A DNA stretch of 64,000 nt from Flavobacterium sp. 270 (GTDB lineage Bacteria > Bacteroidota > Bacteroidia > Flavobacteriales > Flavobacteriaceae), in contig NZ_SODM01000001.1 of assembly GCF_004368785.1 (NCBI RefSeq), positions 930,001-994,000 of the forward strand. Reading direction: 5' to 3'. A program made the position numbers and the translations under genes. The notes beneath the pieces were generated by a model that was not told where the DNA came from, searched no databases, and saw only the letters and a program-made list of their open reading frames with translations. Below, one piece after another: positions 1 through 9,275 of this stretch (the first letter of the stretch is position 1; every line of letters begins with the position of its first letter).

Positions 1-1
1 A

Positions 2-217
2 AAAGATGAAAATGAACAATTAGCATTAAAAGGAATGCCACTGGAATCTGCCTTTGATTATATTGGGGATTCGAGGTTTTGGTTTGAATCTTTTCAAAAC
101 TGGCAAAGCGAATTTCTATCTGTTTTTGCCATTATAATGCTTTCCATTTACCTCAGACAAATTGGCTCTTCACAGTCTAAACCTGTTGATGCTCCACATA
201 TGGAAACAGGAGAATAG
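2..217 (+). CDS. C-terminal end of a DUF6766-like membrane protein (5' truncated by window)
   Basis: The reading frame is open from the first bases of the window, so the gene starts upstream. The visible part has the phrase WFESFQNWQSEFLS, then a hydrophobic segment (LSVFAIIMLSIYL) followed by RQIGSSQSKPV. This layout, an aromatic and acidic stretch, one membrane helix and a short polar tail with QxGSSxSK, is what I recall of the DUF6766 family of small multi-pass membrane proteins. The function is unknown. The family assignment is from memory of the pattern; only the last 71 residues are available. Confidence 0.6.
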   Translation, partial: KDENEQLALKGMPLESAFDYIGDSRFWFESFQNWQSEFLSVFAIIMLSIYLRQIGSSQSKPVDAPHMETGE

Positions 218-270
218 TTAAAGTTATTTAAAGCAGAAATAAAATCTTATTATCAATAAAACTTATCATT

Positions 271-2445
271 ATGCATACAGTCACACCATGGAGCGCAACG
301 GCTCAGGCAGATATTGAAAATAGTGAACTGCTATTAGAAAGAAAAATTCCTGATTATACCTATCAATTTTACAACACGGGCGATTCTTTATGGATAGTTG
401 CCATTATGCCCGAAAACGGAAAAATAGCTTTTCGTGCCGCATTTGCCATGAACAGCTGTTTTGAAGTTGCCAATCTTTTTGATGATCAAGACACGATTGT
501 TATTGTCCTGAATTCCAGATTAGGAAGTTATGAAGTTCGTGTAAATTTCCCGGACTCTGTTTTGCATTATACTACGACATTTACAGCAAATACGCCTTTG
601 ATGATTCCGTTTTCGCCACGGGATATAATTCCCCTTACACAAAACGGAAGTGTAGAAAACACCAGTGGAAAAATTCATATGGAGCAATTTGGGTCACGAT
701 CCGGATTGTTATTTGCAAGCATTACAAAACCACAAACAGGATCGTTTTTTTATTTCCAAAATTTAACTTCCCTGTCGGAATACTGCGAATCAACCAAGAC
801 AGAATCAAAAAATACAGTTGGCGGAACCTGGCCCGAAATTGGGTTTCAGCTACCAACAACCAACGAGTTACCAATTCCTGCCGGCAAAGGTTTTATTATA
901 TCAGATGCTTATGTAATATTAGATACTGAAATATTTGAAGAAACAATATCTATTTGTGAACACTTCTTAAATAATCTTGTCAAAATATATAAAGTGCTCG
1001 AGCAGCCAAGAATTGAGTATCACAACTGGCCGGAAATTGCTCAAAAAGTAGTGGCAGATTTAACAAATAATAAAGGATCGTGGACACAAAAAGACGGGAT
1101 TCCCTATTTAAGCGCCTATTTATGCGACTATGAAACACCGCCTGAAAGCATGGTTCAGCTTGCCGTATTAGCTCCATTTAAGGAATATGAAAAATGGAGT
1201 GGTGAAAAACAATCCGTTTGTGAGGATTTGATCAAAGGACTGCCCGCTTTTTATGATCCGAAAATAAATTGCATCAATCGCTGGCTTCCTTCAATGGTAG
1301 ACAAACTGGATGAATCTGAGGAACAAAAGAAAGAAATGGTGATGGATTCCTGGTACCTGCATCACCCGTTAATGAATCTGGCAAGGCTGGCATTACACGG
1401 CGAGAAAACAGCCGAAAAACTCTTATTGGATTCAATTGATTATGTTATAAAAGTGGCGCATCATTTTAAATATGAATGGCCCGTATTTTATAATATGCAA
1501 ACTCTGGAAATAATCAAGGAAGAAACGGCTCCGGGTGCCGGAGGAGAAAGAGATGTTCCAGGCTCCTATGCGCACTTAATGCTTCTGGTTTTTAAATTAA
1601 CCAAAGAAAAACGTTACTTAAACGAAGCAGAAAAAGCAGCAAAAAAGTTAGCAGATCTGGGGCTTAATATTTTATATCAGGCCAACAATACCGCCTTTGC
1701 GGCCGGTGCATTATTAGAATTATACAAAATAACCAATAAAAAGTTATACCTGAATTTAAGTTATACCTGCCTTACCGGATTATTTAAAAACATACAGCTG
1801 TATGACTGCAAATACGGATATGGTAAAAACTACACCAATTTCTTTTCCATCTTTCCTCTCAATGACGCGCCCTATACTGCTGCTTATGAAGAGTTAGAAG
1901 TATATGCTGCTTTATCAGAATATATGAGTCAGACAAATGGTGTTGCCATTTTACCAGCTTTAAAAACACTGCTTCCGGAATTCATTAAATATGCAGTTGG
2001 CAGAATTGCCTATTATTATCCTACAATGCTGCCTAAGGAAATGCTCTCGGAAGAAGTTAAAACAGGAGAAATCCAAGCTAATTTGTGGATTCCATTAGAG
2101 GATTTATACAACGGCTGGGAAAAAAGCGGTCAGGTAGGGCAGGAAGTATATGGCGCCGGAATGGCTTTTGGCGTTGTGCCAAGGCAATATATTAAAATAG
2201 ACGACAATTTTCTGGTCTTTATTGATTATCCAATTATCGGGCAAACCAAAAGAGGAAATTCGATCACCATAAAATTAGATGGCGATACCGATATGAATTG
2301 TAATTTGAAAATTATAAAACTTAAAAACAACAAAATTCAAATGACAATTTCGCAGGATAAAGAAACCCTTAAACCCTTCACAGACAACGCCAATATACAT
2401 GAATATAAAGTTTCAGGTCAGGGTTCTGTAAAAATTCAATGGTAA
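271..2445 (+). CDS. large conserved protein with probable alpha/alpha-toroid (six-hairpin glycosidase-like) C-terminal part
   Basis: A 724-residue protein without an obvious signal peptide. Residues 1 to about 230 look beta-rich. From about 240 to 640 there are repeated amphipathic helices with the aromatic and Gly-rich turns usual in (alpha/alpha)6 toroids, for example WYLHHPLMNLARL, AGGERDVPGSYAHLML and KYGYGKNYTNFF. A short beta-rich tail ends the protein. Toroids of this kind occur in glycoside hydrolases, polysaccharide lyases and sugar epimerases, so a carbohydrate substrate is the best guess. I do not recognise a specific family and cannot point to proven catalytic residues. The gene stands alone between the DUF6766 gene and a dehydrogenase gene. 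The polysaccharide operon 7 kb downstream makes a glycan role plausible but unproven. Confidence 0.7.
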   Translation: MHTVTPWSATAQADIENSELLLERKIPDYTYQFYNTGDSLWIVAIMPENGKIAFRAAFAMNSCFEVANLFDDQDTIVIVLNSRLGSYEVRVNFPDSVLHYTTTFTANTPLMIPFSPRDIIPLTQNGSVENTSGKIHMEQFGSRSGLLFASITKPQTGSFFYFQNLTSLSEYCESTKTESKNTVGGTWPEIGFQLPTTNELPIPAGKGFIISDAYVILDTEIFEETISICEHFLNNLVKIYKVLEQPRIEYHNWPEIAQKVVADLTNNKGSWTQKDGIPYLSAYLCDYETPPESMVQLAVLAPFKEYEKWSGEKQSVCEDLIKGLPAFYDPKINCINRWLPSMVDKLDESEEQKKEMVMDSWYLHHPLMNLARLALHGEKTAEKLLLDSIDYVIKVAHHFKYEWPVFYNMQTLEIIKEETAPGAGGERDVPGSYAHLMLLVFKLTKEKRYLNEAEKAAKKLADLGLNILYQANNTAFAAGALLELYKITNKKLYLNLSYTCLTGLFKNIQLYDCKYGYGKNYTNFFSIFPLNDAPYTAAYEELEVYAALSEYMSQTNGVAILPALKTLLPEFIKYAVGRIAYYYPTMLPKEMLSEEVKTGEIQANLWIPLEDLYNGWEKSGQVGQEVYGAGMAFGVVPRQYIKIDDNFLVFIDYPIIGQTKRGNSITIKLDGDTDMNCNLKIIKLKNNKIQMTISQDKETLKPFTDNANIHEYKVSGQGSVKIQW

Positions 2446-2609
2446 TTTTTTTTAGAATTCGGCATAAGGAATTATAGTATGGATGAAAAAGTATTTTGTG
2501 CCTGACGGTTTTGTTTTTGAATTCTGGCAGCTTTTCATTATTCTGTTTTGCTACGGTTCATCAGGAAATTTTTTTGAATATCATAAAATCACCCTATAAA
2601 AATCAAATA

Positions 2610-3368
2610 ATGGAACAATTAACAAATTACTTTGGACAAAACATTAAGGACAGACGAATTGTCGTAACTGGCGGAACAACTGGCATTGGAAAAGCAATTG
2701 CAGATGTTTTAGTGTCTCTTGGCGGACGTGTTCTAATTTTCGGAAGGGATCATGAAGATTTCAAAAACGCTGTTGCGGATCTAAAAAAGCAATTTCCGGA
2801 CCGCGAGGTTTATGGCACTCCCGCCGATGTGACCAAAAAAGAAGACATCAATAAAATCTTTGAGATAGTAGATACTGAATTGGGGGGAATTGATATTCTT
2901 ATCAACAACGCAGCATTAGCAGCTCCCGGAATCACACAGGAAACCTATGAAGATTATAAGTATATTATTGATACCAACATTACGGGTTATCTTGCTTTTG
3001 CTCAGGAAGCTGTCAAAAGAATGAAAGAACAAAAATCCGGACATATTATTAATATTGGATCAATGAGCGCTGAAAGCCGCAATCCCGAAAGTACTATCTA
3101 TGTCGCAACTAAAACCGCGATAAAAGGCTTTAGTACCTCGCTGCGTAAAGAATTAAATCCGCTTGGCATTAAGGTTTCTCTAATTGAGCCTGGAGCGGTA
3201 ACAAGCGATATGCAAACTGACCCTAAAGAAGTGCAGCGCGAAAAGGTAGACAAATTAGAAATGCTTGAAGCGTATGATATTGCCATGAGCACATTATTTT
3301 GTTTGTCACAGCCAAAGAGATGCGACATCGTTTCGATGCAAATTCGCCCACATCTTCAAATTATATAA
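2610..3368 (+). CDS. SDR family NAD(P)-dependent oxidoreductase
   Basis: A classical short-chain dehydrogenase of 252 residues. The Rossmann nucleotide loop is TGGTTGIG (residues 20-27). NNAA follows the fourth strand, and the catalytic set is Ser in IGSMS with Tyr and Lys in YVATK. The first ATG that gives a normal SDR N-terminus is at 2610, preceded by an A-rich leader; an upstream in-frame extension has no SDR homology and was left out. Substrate unknown. It resembles the SDRs often annotated as serine or 3-hydroxy-acid dehydrogenases, which is a family-level guess. It is followed by about 180 bp of AT-rich spacer before the catalase gene. Confidence 0.85.
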   Translation: MEQLTNYFGQNIKDRRIVVTGGTTGIGKAIADVLVSLGGRVLIFGRDHEDFKNAVADLKKQFPDREVYGTPADVTKKEDINKIFEIVDTELGGIDILINNAALAAPGITQETYEDYKYIIDTNITGYLAFAQEAVKRMKEQKSGHIINIGSMSAESRNPESTIYVATKTAIKGFSTSLRKELNPLGIKVSLIEPGAVTSDMQTDPKEVQREKVDKLEMLEAYDIAMSTLFCLSQPKRCDIVSMQIRPHLQII

Positions 3369-3546
3369 AAATGGAGCGATTGATTCTCAGGATGGTAATT
3401 CTACAATCTGGAGGTAATAATATTATAAATTCAGATTAATTGTAAGAACTAAATTTGATTCTGTCGATTCTCAACATCACAAACACCCCATAATGTGAAT
3501 AATAAACAAATCAAAAAATTAAATCTAACAAAAAGAAAAAAACTAT

Positions 3547-5688
3547 ATGAAAAATTTTCAAGACGAAAAACAGCGTGATTTGTCGACCAACAAATCTGAT
3601 GGAACAAATAAGTTTCTGACTACTGATCAAGGCGTTCGCATTAACGACGATAATAATTCGCTAAAAGCCGGCGAAAGAGGACCTTCCCTACTCGAAGATT
3701 TTATCTTAAGAGAAAAAATCACACATTTTGACCACGAACGTATTCCGGAAAGAATTGTACATGCACGTGGTTCAGGAGCGCACGGTTTTTTTGAAGTCAC
3801 AAACCCGATTCCCGAATTAACAAAAGCTGGATTTTTGCAGGAAGCAGGATTAAAAACTCCTGTATTTGCACGTTTTTCTACAGTTGCGGGTTCGAGAGGT
3901 TCTACAGATTTGGCCAGAGATGTACGAGGATTTGCTGTGAAATTTTACACACAGGAAGGAATTTATGATTTGGTTGGTAACAACATTCCTGTATTTTTTA
4001 TTCAGGACGCATCAAAATTTCCTGATTTAATTCATGCCGTAAAACCGGAACCTCATAACGAAATGCCTCAGGCTGCATCTGCGCACGATACTTTTTGGGA
4101 TTTTATTTCGCTAATGCCAGAATCGATGCACATGATTATGTGGGCGATGTCTGACCGCGCTATTCCAAGAAGTTACAGAATGATGGAAGGTTTTGGCGTT
4201 CATACTTTTAGATTGATTAATGAAGCCGAAGAATCTACTTTTGTAAAATTTCACTGGAAACCTAAATTAGGAACTCATGCCGTAGCCTGGGACGAAGCCC
4301 AGAAAATTTCAGGAAAAAATCCCGATTTTCATCGTGAAGATTTATGGGAAGCCATCGAAATGGGAAATTTCCCTGAATGGGAATTAGGCGTGCAAATCAT
4401 TCCTGCAGAAGATGAACAAAAATATGAATTTGATTTACTGGACCCAACTAAAATTGTTCCTGAGGAATTAGTGCCCGTAACAATTGTGGGAAGAATGGTA
4501 TTGGATAAAAATCCGGATAACTTTTTTGCAGAAACAGAGCAAATTGCTTTTCATCCGGGACATGTGGTGCCGGGAATAGATTTTTCGAATGATCCGCTTT
4601 TACAAGGAAGATTGTTCTCTTATACAGATACACAATTATCAAGATTAGGAAGTCCGAATTTTCATGAAATTCCAATTAACCGAAGTGTTGCGCCGGTTCA
4701 CAACAATCAACGTGACGGACATATGCGTCAGGAAATTAATAAAGGACGTGTAAGTTATCACCCCAATTCTTTAGGAGGCGGATGTCCTTATCAGGCTAAG
4801 ATTGCCGAAGGCGGATTTGCAAGTTTCAACGAACGTGTCGATGCACACAAAGTGAGGGAAAGAAGCGAAAGTTTTGCAGATCATTTTGGTCAGGCAAGAT
4901 TATTTTTTAACAGCCAGACCGATGTAGAAAAAAGCCATATTGTAAAAGCATTGCGCTTTGAGCTTGGAAAAGTAGAAACGACAGCGGTGAGAGTTAGAAT
5001 GCTGGGGCTTTTATCTCAGATAGATACACAGCTGGCAGAAAAAGTAGCGATGGGACTTGGCGCTACAGTACCACCAATATTAGAAACTCCAATTAATCAT
5101 GGTGTATCTCCGGAAAACGAAAACGGAAATCAGGAACCTCAAATAGTAGATTCTTCTGTTGATAACTCTGATGCACTTTCTATGCTAAAAAACCCAACCA
5201 ATTCGCCTACAATTGCTTCTCGAAAAGTAGCTATTATTGTTTCTGACGGCGTTTCTGAAGCCGCTGTTCAAAACATAAAAAAGGCGCTTTTAAAAGAAGA
5301 TGCAAAAGGTTTAATTGTTGCACCACATTTAGGTTCTGTTCTAACTGATCAGGACGGCGCGCTTGCAGCAGATTTTAGTTTCTTAACCGCGTCATCTGTT
5401 TTATTTGATGCCGTTTATATTCCGCATGGTTTGGGATTGGGCGTTTTAGCTGAAAGTGACGATGTAATGGAATTTTTAAACGACGCTTATAAACATTGCA
5501 AAGTTATTGGTGCCGATGGCGAGGCAACAGGATTGTTGAACGATACACCTTTTGCTTCAAAAATAACGAATGACGATTCCGGAATTATTTTATCGGGCCA
5601 GGCAGGTACAGAATCGTTTGCATTAGAGTTTATAGAAGCTATGGCACAGCACCGTTTTTGGGAACGCGAACCAAACTTATACAATTAA
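3547..5688 (+). CDS. katE: large-subunit (clade 2, HPII-type) catalase
   Basis: A 713-residue haem catalase that disproportionates hydrogen peroxide in the cytoplasm. The catalase core has the distal His in ERIVHARGSGAHG, NNIPVFFIQD around the active-site Asn, and the proximal Tyr ligand in RLFSYTDTQ. Residues from about 555 to 710 form the extra DJ-1/PfpI-like flavodoxin-fold domain that distinguishes large-subunit catalases. Total length agrees with HPII-type enzymes. It is the first gene of a co-directional run with a ferritin-like protein 18 bp downstream. The upstream spacer does not show the TRTAA-N16-TRTAA motif found further along the window. Confidence 0.97.
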   Translation: MKNFQDEKQRDLSTNKSDGTNKFLTTDQGVRINDDNNSLKAGERGPSLLEDFILREKITHFDHERIPERIVHARGSGAHGFFEVTNPIPELTKAGFLQEAGLKTPVFARFSTVAGSRGSTDLARDVRGFAVKFYTQEGIYDLVGNNIPVFFIQDASKFPDLIHAVKPEPHNEMPQAASAHDTFWDFISLMPESMHMIMWAMSDRAIPRSYRMMEGFGVHTFRLINEAEESTFVKFHWKPKLGTHAVAWDEAQKISGKNPDFHREDLWEAIEMGNFPEWELGVQIIPAEDEQKYEFDLLDPTKIVPEELVPVTIVGRMVLDKNPDNFFAETEQIAFHPGHVVPGIDFSNDPLLQGRLFSYTDTQLSRLGSPNFHEIPINRSVAPVHNNQRDGHMRQEINKGRVSYHPNSLGGGCPYQAKIAEGGFASFNERVDAHKVRERSESFADHFGQARLFFNSQTDVEKSHIVKALRFELGKVETTAVRVRMLGLLSQIDTQLAEKVAMGLGATVPPILETPINHGVSPENENGNQEPQIVDSSVDNSDALSMLKNPTNSPTIASRKVAIIVSDGVSEAAVQNIKKALLKEDAKGLIVAPHLGSVLTDQDGALAADFSFLTASSVLFDAVYIPHGLGLGVLAESDDVMEFLNDAYKHCKVIGADGEATGLLNDTPFASKITNDDSGIILSGQAGTESFALEFIEAMAQHRFWEREPNLYN

Positions 5689-5706
5689 CATTCAAAATAT
5701 AAAAAT

Positions 5707-6288
5707 ATGAAAAATCAGGAAAAACCAACAGAAAGCAAAGTTGCTGCAAAAGTCAGCAAACCAAATACTAGTGGTAATATTGTACAGCCTGCATCAGATG
5801 CAGCCGAAGATTTGAGAGCTTTATTTATTGATAGCCTTAAAGATATTTACTGGGCAGAAAATGCACTTGTTGGCGCTTTGCCCAAAATGTCTGCAAATGC
5901 AACAGCTTCCGGTCTTTCGAGCGCTATTATAGAACATCTTTTAATTACACAAAATCAGGTAGCAAGACTTGAAAAAGTTTTTGATTTACTTGGAGAAAAA
6001 GCAGAAGGAAAAAAATGCGAAGCTATGGCCGGATTATTAAAAGAAGGCGACAGTATTTTGCTTGAAACAACTCCTGGCGCTGTTAGAGATGCGGGTATTA
6101 TTTCGGCATCGCAAAAAATCGAGCATTATGAAATTGCAACTTATGGCACCTTAGTCGCTTTTGCAAAAGCATTGGGCGAGAATGATGCTGCAAAATTATT
6201 AACGCAAACACTTGCCGAGGAAAAAGAAGCTGACTGCATTCTTAATGATGTTGCTTTAAACACAGTTAATGTCGTAGCGGCAGAATAA
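5707..6288 (+). CDS. DUF892 ferritin-like (YciE/YciF) protein, first of three paralogues
   Basis: A 193-residue four-helix-bundle protein of the YciE/YciF family. The hallmark LFIDSLKDIYWAE is at residues 37-49, and the acidic/His positions of the diiron-type core recur in QKIEHYEIATYG and LAEEKEADCIL. The N-terminal 30 residues are Lys/Ser-rich and probably disordered. Enteric homologues are stress-induced, but the biochemical role is not settled. The gene lies 18 bp behind the catalase gene, consistent with co-expression in oxidative or stationary stress. It is close in sequence to the protein at 30561-31178 and distant from the one at 18802-19383. Confidence 0.93.
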   Translation: MKNQEKPTESKVAAKVSKPNTSGNIVQPASDAAEDLRALFIDSLKDIYWAENALVGALPKMSANATASGLSSAIIEHLLITQNQVARLEKVFDLLGEKAEGKKCEAMAGLLKEGDSILLETTPGAVRDAGIISASQKIEHYEIATYGTLVAFAKALGENDAAKLLTQTLAEEKEADCILNDVALNTVNVVAAE

Positions 6289-6323
6289 ATAACAGTAATC
6301 TTACTTATTTTCATTTTACCTGA

Positions 6324-6354
6324 AAACATCTGTACTTCGTGCAGATGTTTTTGC
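6324..6354 (+). terminator. rho-independent terminator after the DUF892 gene
   Basis: A 12-bp stem (AAACATCTGTAC with GTGCAGATGTTT, one T-G wobble) closes a TTC loop and is followed by T residues. It separates katE and the DUF892 gene from the MscS gene. Confidence 0.8.
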
Positions 6355-6387
6355 ATTCAAATTAAAATTTACATTAAAAATCACAAT

Positions 6388-7197
6388 ATGGAAGAATTTT
6401 TGCATGACATCGCTCAGCACATTGAAGGATATTATCAAAGTATTGTTGACATTACGCCAAAATTATTACTCGCGATTTTAGTAGTTTTAATTTCCTGGTT
6501 TATAGCTTCACGTGTTCATGGTTTTGCAGATCGAAGATTAAAAAGCAGAATGCACGATCCGTTATTGGCCACCTTTATTGCCAATCTTATTAAAGCAGTG
6601 CTTATTGTAATTGGGTTTCTTTTCATGTTTCGTGTTATTGGTCTTACCAGTGTTGCGCAAAGTATACTTGCCGGTGCTGGAATCTCGGCCTTTATTATTG
6701 GTTTTGCCTTAAAAGATATTGGCGAAAACTTTTTGGCTGGTATTTTACTGGCTTTCAAAAGACCATTTTCTGTTGGGGATATTATCGAAAGCAACGGTGT
6801 AAAAGGCAAAGTAGTAGCATTAAATCTTCGTGATACACAAATAAAAAGCGACAGTAAAAACATTTATATTCCAAATGCATTATTAATAAAAAATACGCTG
6901 GTTAACTTCAATAGCGGCGGTTATCTTCTTCAGGATTTTACCATTGGTATTGAATATGGATCTGATTATAAAAAAGCCCTCGAATTGATTGCAAGCGTTA
7001 TGAAAGATGATACTGAAATTGTAGACAAAGGCTATTCTAATTCGGCAGTAGTATCAGGAATCGCGGGCGCTGTAATACAAATTATGGTTCGTTATTGGGT
7101 AAAAACAGACTTAAAAGTGACCGATGGTAAACACCGCTCTGAAATTGTAATTAAAGTTGCCGGGATATTAAACGCAAATGGGTTTGTTTTAAAATAA
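6388..7197 (+). CDS. small-conductance mechanosensitive channel (MscS family)
   Basis: A 269-residue inner-membrane channel. Three hydrophobic helices fall in roughly the first 110 residues. The pore-lining helix is Gly/Ala-rich (QSILAGAGISAFIIGFALKD) and runs into the Lsm-like beta domain with FLAGILLAFKRPFSVGD, the MscS hallmark. The C-terminal alpha/beta domain is present and the length is typical. The predicted role is release of solutes on hypo-osmotic shock. A terminator precedes it, and the outer-membrane protein gene follows after 8 bp, so those two are probably co-transcribed. Confidence 0.93.
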   Translation: MEEFLHDIAQHIEGYYQSIVDITPKLLLAILVVLISWFIASRVHGFADRRLKSRMHDPLLATFIANLIKAVLIVIGFLFMFRVIGLTSVAQSILAGAGISAFIIGFALKDIGENFLAGILLAFKRPFSVGDIIESNGVKGKVVALNLRDTQIKSDSKNIYIPNALLIKNTLVNFNSGGYLLQDFTIGIEYGSDYKKALELIASVMKDDTEIVDKGYSNSAVVSGIAGAVIQIMVRYWVKTDLKVTDGKHRSEIVIKVAGILNANGFVLK

Positions 7198-7205
7198 ATG
7201 TTATT

Positions 7206-7946
7206 ATGAAATTACTAAGAAAATTGATTGCGGCGAGCTTGTTTTGCATTTCTTATAGCACTTCGGCACAACAAATACAGACAGACAGGCCAAACGAAAC
7301 CGAAAGTCCAAACGCTATTTCCAGGCATCATTTGCAAGTAGAATCCGGCTTTACGTTTGAACAGGACGATCACAAAAAAATCTTTGAAGTTCCGGAAATC
7401 GTTTTGCGTTACGGACTCGTAAAGAATCTTGAATTTCGTGTTGAAAGTGCTTTAAAAACAGAACATGAACAAAATAATGACCATTACGGAATTAAACCCA
7501 TTGTTGTGGGTTTAAAATACCACATTGCAGATCATAAAGGTGCAATTCCTGATATTGCATTATTAGCTCGCACAAGTATACCATGGTTAGCTGATAATGC
7601 GTATCAGGAACCCAAATACAGTCCTGAATTACGGGTTTTAGTGCAGCATGAACTTTCCAAATCTTCTCATTTGGGCTATAATGCAGGGGTTCATTGGCTG
7701 CCTGAAAGGTCTAACCCGGAATATATTTATACCATTTCAGGAGATCATTCTTTAACCAAAAAAATTAAACTTGTTGTTGAAGCTTATGGTTTTGCTGAAC
7801 CTGATCACCATGCTAAAAATACGGCTGATGCAGCCTTATTATTTCTTGTAAATAAAAATCTGCAAGTAGACTTTATAGCCGGAACGGGCGTGATGCATGC
7901 TTATTCAGATAAATTTGCAAAAATTGGATTATCATTTCGAATTTAA
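7206..7946 (+). CDS. secreted outer-membrane beta-barrel-like protein (MetA/transporter-type)
   Basis: A 246-residue protein with a signal peptide (Lys/Arg start, hydrophobic SLFCISYSTSA, cleavage expected before QQIQTDRPNETESP). The TDRPN(E)TE start of the mature part, followed by alternating amphipathic strands and a terminal aromatic (FRI), is typical of the Bacteroidota transporter or phenol-MetA-type barrel family. No substrate can be inferred. It starts 8 bp after the channel gene and ends 10 bp before the DUF72 gene, so the three are likely one operon. Confidence 0.75.
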   Translation: MKLLRKLIAASLFCISYSTSAQQIQTDRPNETESPNAISRHHLQVESGFTFEQDDHKKIFEVPEIVLRYGLVKNLEFRVESALKTEHEQNNDHYGIKPIVVGLKYHIADHKGAIPDIALLARTSIPWLADNAYQEPKYSPELRVLVQHELSKSSHLGYNAGVHWLPERSNPEYIYTISGDHSLTKKIKLVVEAYGFAEPDHHAKNTADAALLFLVNKNLQVDFIAGTGVMHAYSDKFAKIGLSFRI

Positions 7947-7956
7947 GTAAATCATT

Positions 7957-8685
7957 ATGAAAAATCACAGAATTTATATTGGTACTTCGGGCTGGGCTTA
8001 TAAGCACTGGATGGGAACATTTTATCCTGAAGGAACAAAAGCCAAAGACCGATTTGCTTATTATCTTGAAAAATTCAATACCGTCGAAATCAATAATACA
8101 TTTTATGGTATGCCTTCAGAAGAAACTTTTTTGAATTGGAAAAATAACACACAGGATAATTTTGTCTACGTCATTAAAGCCAATAAATTTATTACCCACA
8201 ACAAAAAACTGCACGATCCTGAGGTAACGCTCCCTCCTTTTATGGATCTTGTACAATTATTAGGCAAAAAACTGGGCCCTGTTTTATTTCAGCTTCCGCC
8301 ATTCATGAAATCAAACATAGAACTTTTAGAAAATTTTTTAAAGGCTTTACCGAAGAAGTATCGATTTGTATTTGAGTTCAGAAATGCGGACTGGTATAAA
8401 GAAGAAGTTTTTACTTTACTGGAAAAATACAATTGTGCTTTTTGCATTTATGAATTAGCGGGACATATGTCTCCGCTTAAAATCACGGCAGATTTTGTAT
8501 ACCTTCGATTACATGGTCCGGGCAATAAATATCAGGGCAGTTATCCTTATGAAACTTTACAGCAATGGGCTGACCAGTGCTTAAAATGGGCAGCAACTAA
8601 AGATGTCTTTGTTTACTTTGACAACGACGAAAAAGGCTACGCGGCTTTTAATGCCTTAAAACTTCAGGAATTAACTTCTGGATAA
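7957..8685 (+). CDS. DUF72 (YecE-like) protein
   Basis: A 242-residue TIM-barrel-like DUF72 protein. Visible landmarks are IYIGTSGWAYKHW at the N-terminus, FNTVEINNTFYGMP, FVYVIKANKFITH, VFEFRNADWY, and the late FVYFDNDEKGYAAFNA, all in family order. The molecular function of DUF72 is not established. As the last gene of the channel/outer-membrane run it has no clear partner enzyme. No strong terminator follows. Confidence 0.93.
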   Translation: MKNHRIYIGTSGWAYKHWMGTFYPEGTKAKDRFAYYLEKFNTVEINNTFYGMPSEETFLNWKNNTQDNFVYVIKANKFITHNKKLHDPEVTLPPFMDLVQLLGKKLGPVLFQLPPFMKSNIELLENFLKALPKKYRFVFEFRNADWYKEEVFTLLEKYNCAFCIYELAGHMSPLKITADFVYLRLHGPGNKYQGSYPYETLQQWADQCLKWAATKDVFVYFDNDEKGYAAFNALKLQELTSG

Positions 8686-8760
8686 TTAATTCTCACATTA
8701 AAAACAAAAAAAAAGTTTACTAACATTAGTACACTTTTTTACATTTTTCAAACACTTTTT

Positions 8761-9054
8761 ATCGTTTAGGAGCAGTTGTATTTGAATCTGTTCCCACAGA
8801 AGTAGTTTTCTTTGTGTTGCTTCTGCACCACCAGAACCGGTAGCGCCTTTTCTCGTTACGCTGGTAGTTTTCGTTTGTTCCGGTACTCGAAGATTTGGTG
8901 TCAAAACTGGTGCCTACTATTCTAGTGCTGTTTTTGTCAATTCAGTCGTGTTGCCTTAATTATCTGTCGGAACAGTTTCATTCTTTTTTAGGAAAATGAA
9001 AGCCCTGCAATGACCAGAAGCAATGTGGCTTTCGATTAAGTAAAGTTTTGACAA
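8761..9054 (-). pseudogene. decayed copy of the small lipoprotein gene at 30017-30307
   Basis: Read on the minus strand, this stretch aligns over most of its length with the lipoprotein gene at 30017-30307. The block near the start (AATTATCTGYCGGARCRGTTTCATT on the plus strand, split here only for description) and the TxTSVTRKGATGSGG-like Thr/Gly/Ser-rich part are shared. The start codon is lost: TTTTCAT of the intact copy is TTTTGAC here. The frame is also broken more than once, and only a 68-residue frame survives. I read it as a paralogue that decayed after duplication. The remainder of the gap from 8686 to 9275 holds only AT-rich DNA and one inverted repeat. Confidence 0.7.
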
Positions 9055-9105
9055 GAATGTTTTTATTAGTTTTTACATTTTAAAAAAAACAAATACAATA
9101 CTTAT

Positions 9106-9164
9106 TTGCTTATATAATTATTTACAAAATTTATAGACTAAACACCTGTAAATTATATAAGCAA
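9106..9164. repeat. long imperfect inverted repeat upstream of the glycan operon
   Basis: TTGCTTATATAATT at 9106-9119 is the exact reverse complement of AATTATATAAGCAA at 9151-9164, with a further TTTACA/TGTAAA pairing just inside. The 31-bp centre makes a terminator unlikely (no T run). It lies 112 bp before the first gene of the glycosyltransferase operon and could be an operator. Confidence 0.6.
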
Positions 9165-9275
9165 TCCATGTTTTTTTGTAAGAAAATGACCGCTGTCAAA
9201 AATACATTTGCTATAATATCAATCACTTAAACTCTATAACCCATTACAAACAAATTACTTTAATCACTATATACC

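Noticed and set aside
2496..2609. N-terminal extension of the first SDR gene
   Set aside because: No SDR similarity and no suitable start; the A-rich leader directly precedes ATG 2610.
8698..8904. Open minus-strand frame of 68 residues
   Set aside because: It is a surviving piece of the decayed lipoprotein copy at 8761-9054 rather than a gene of its own.
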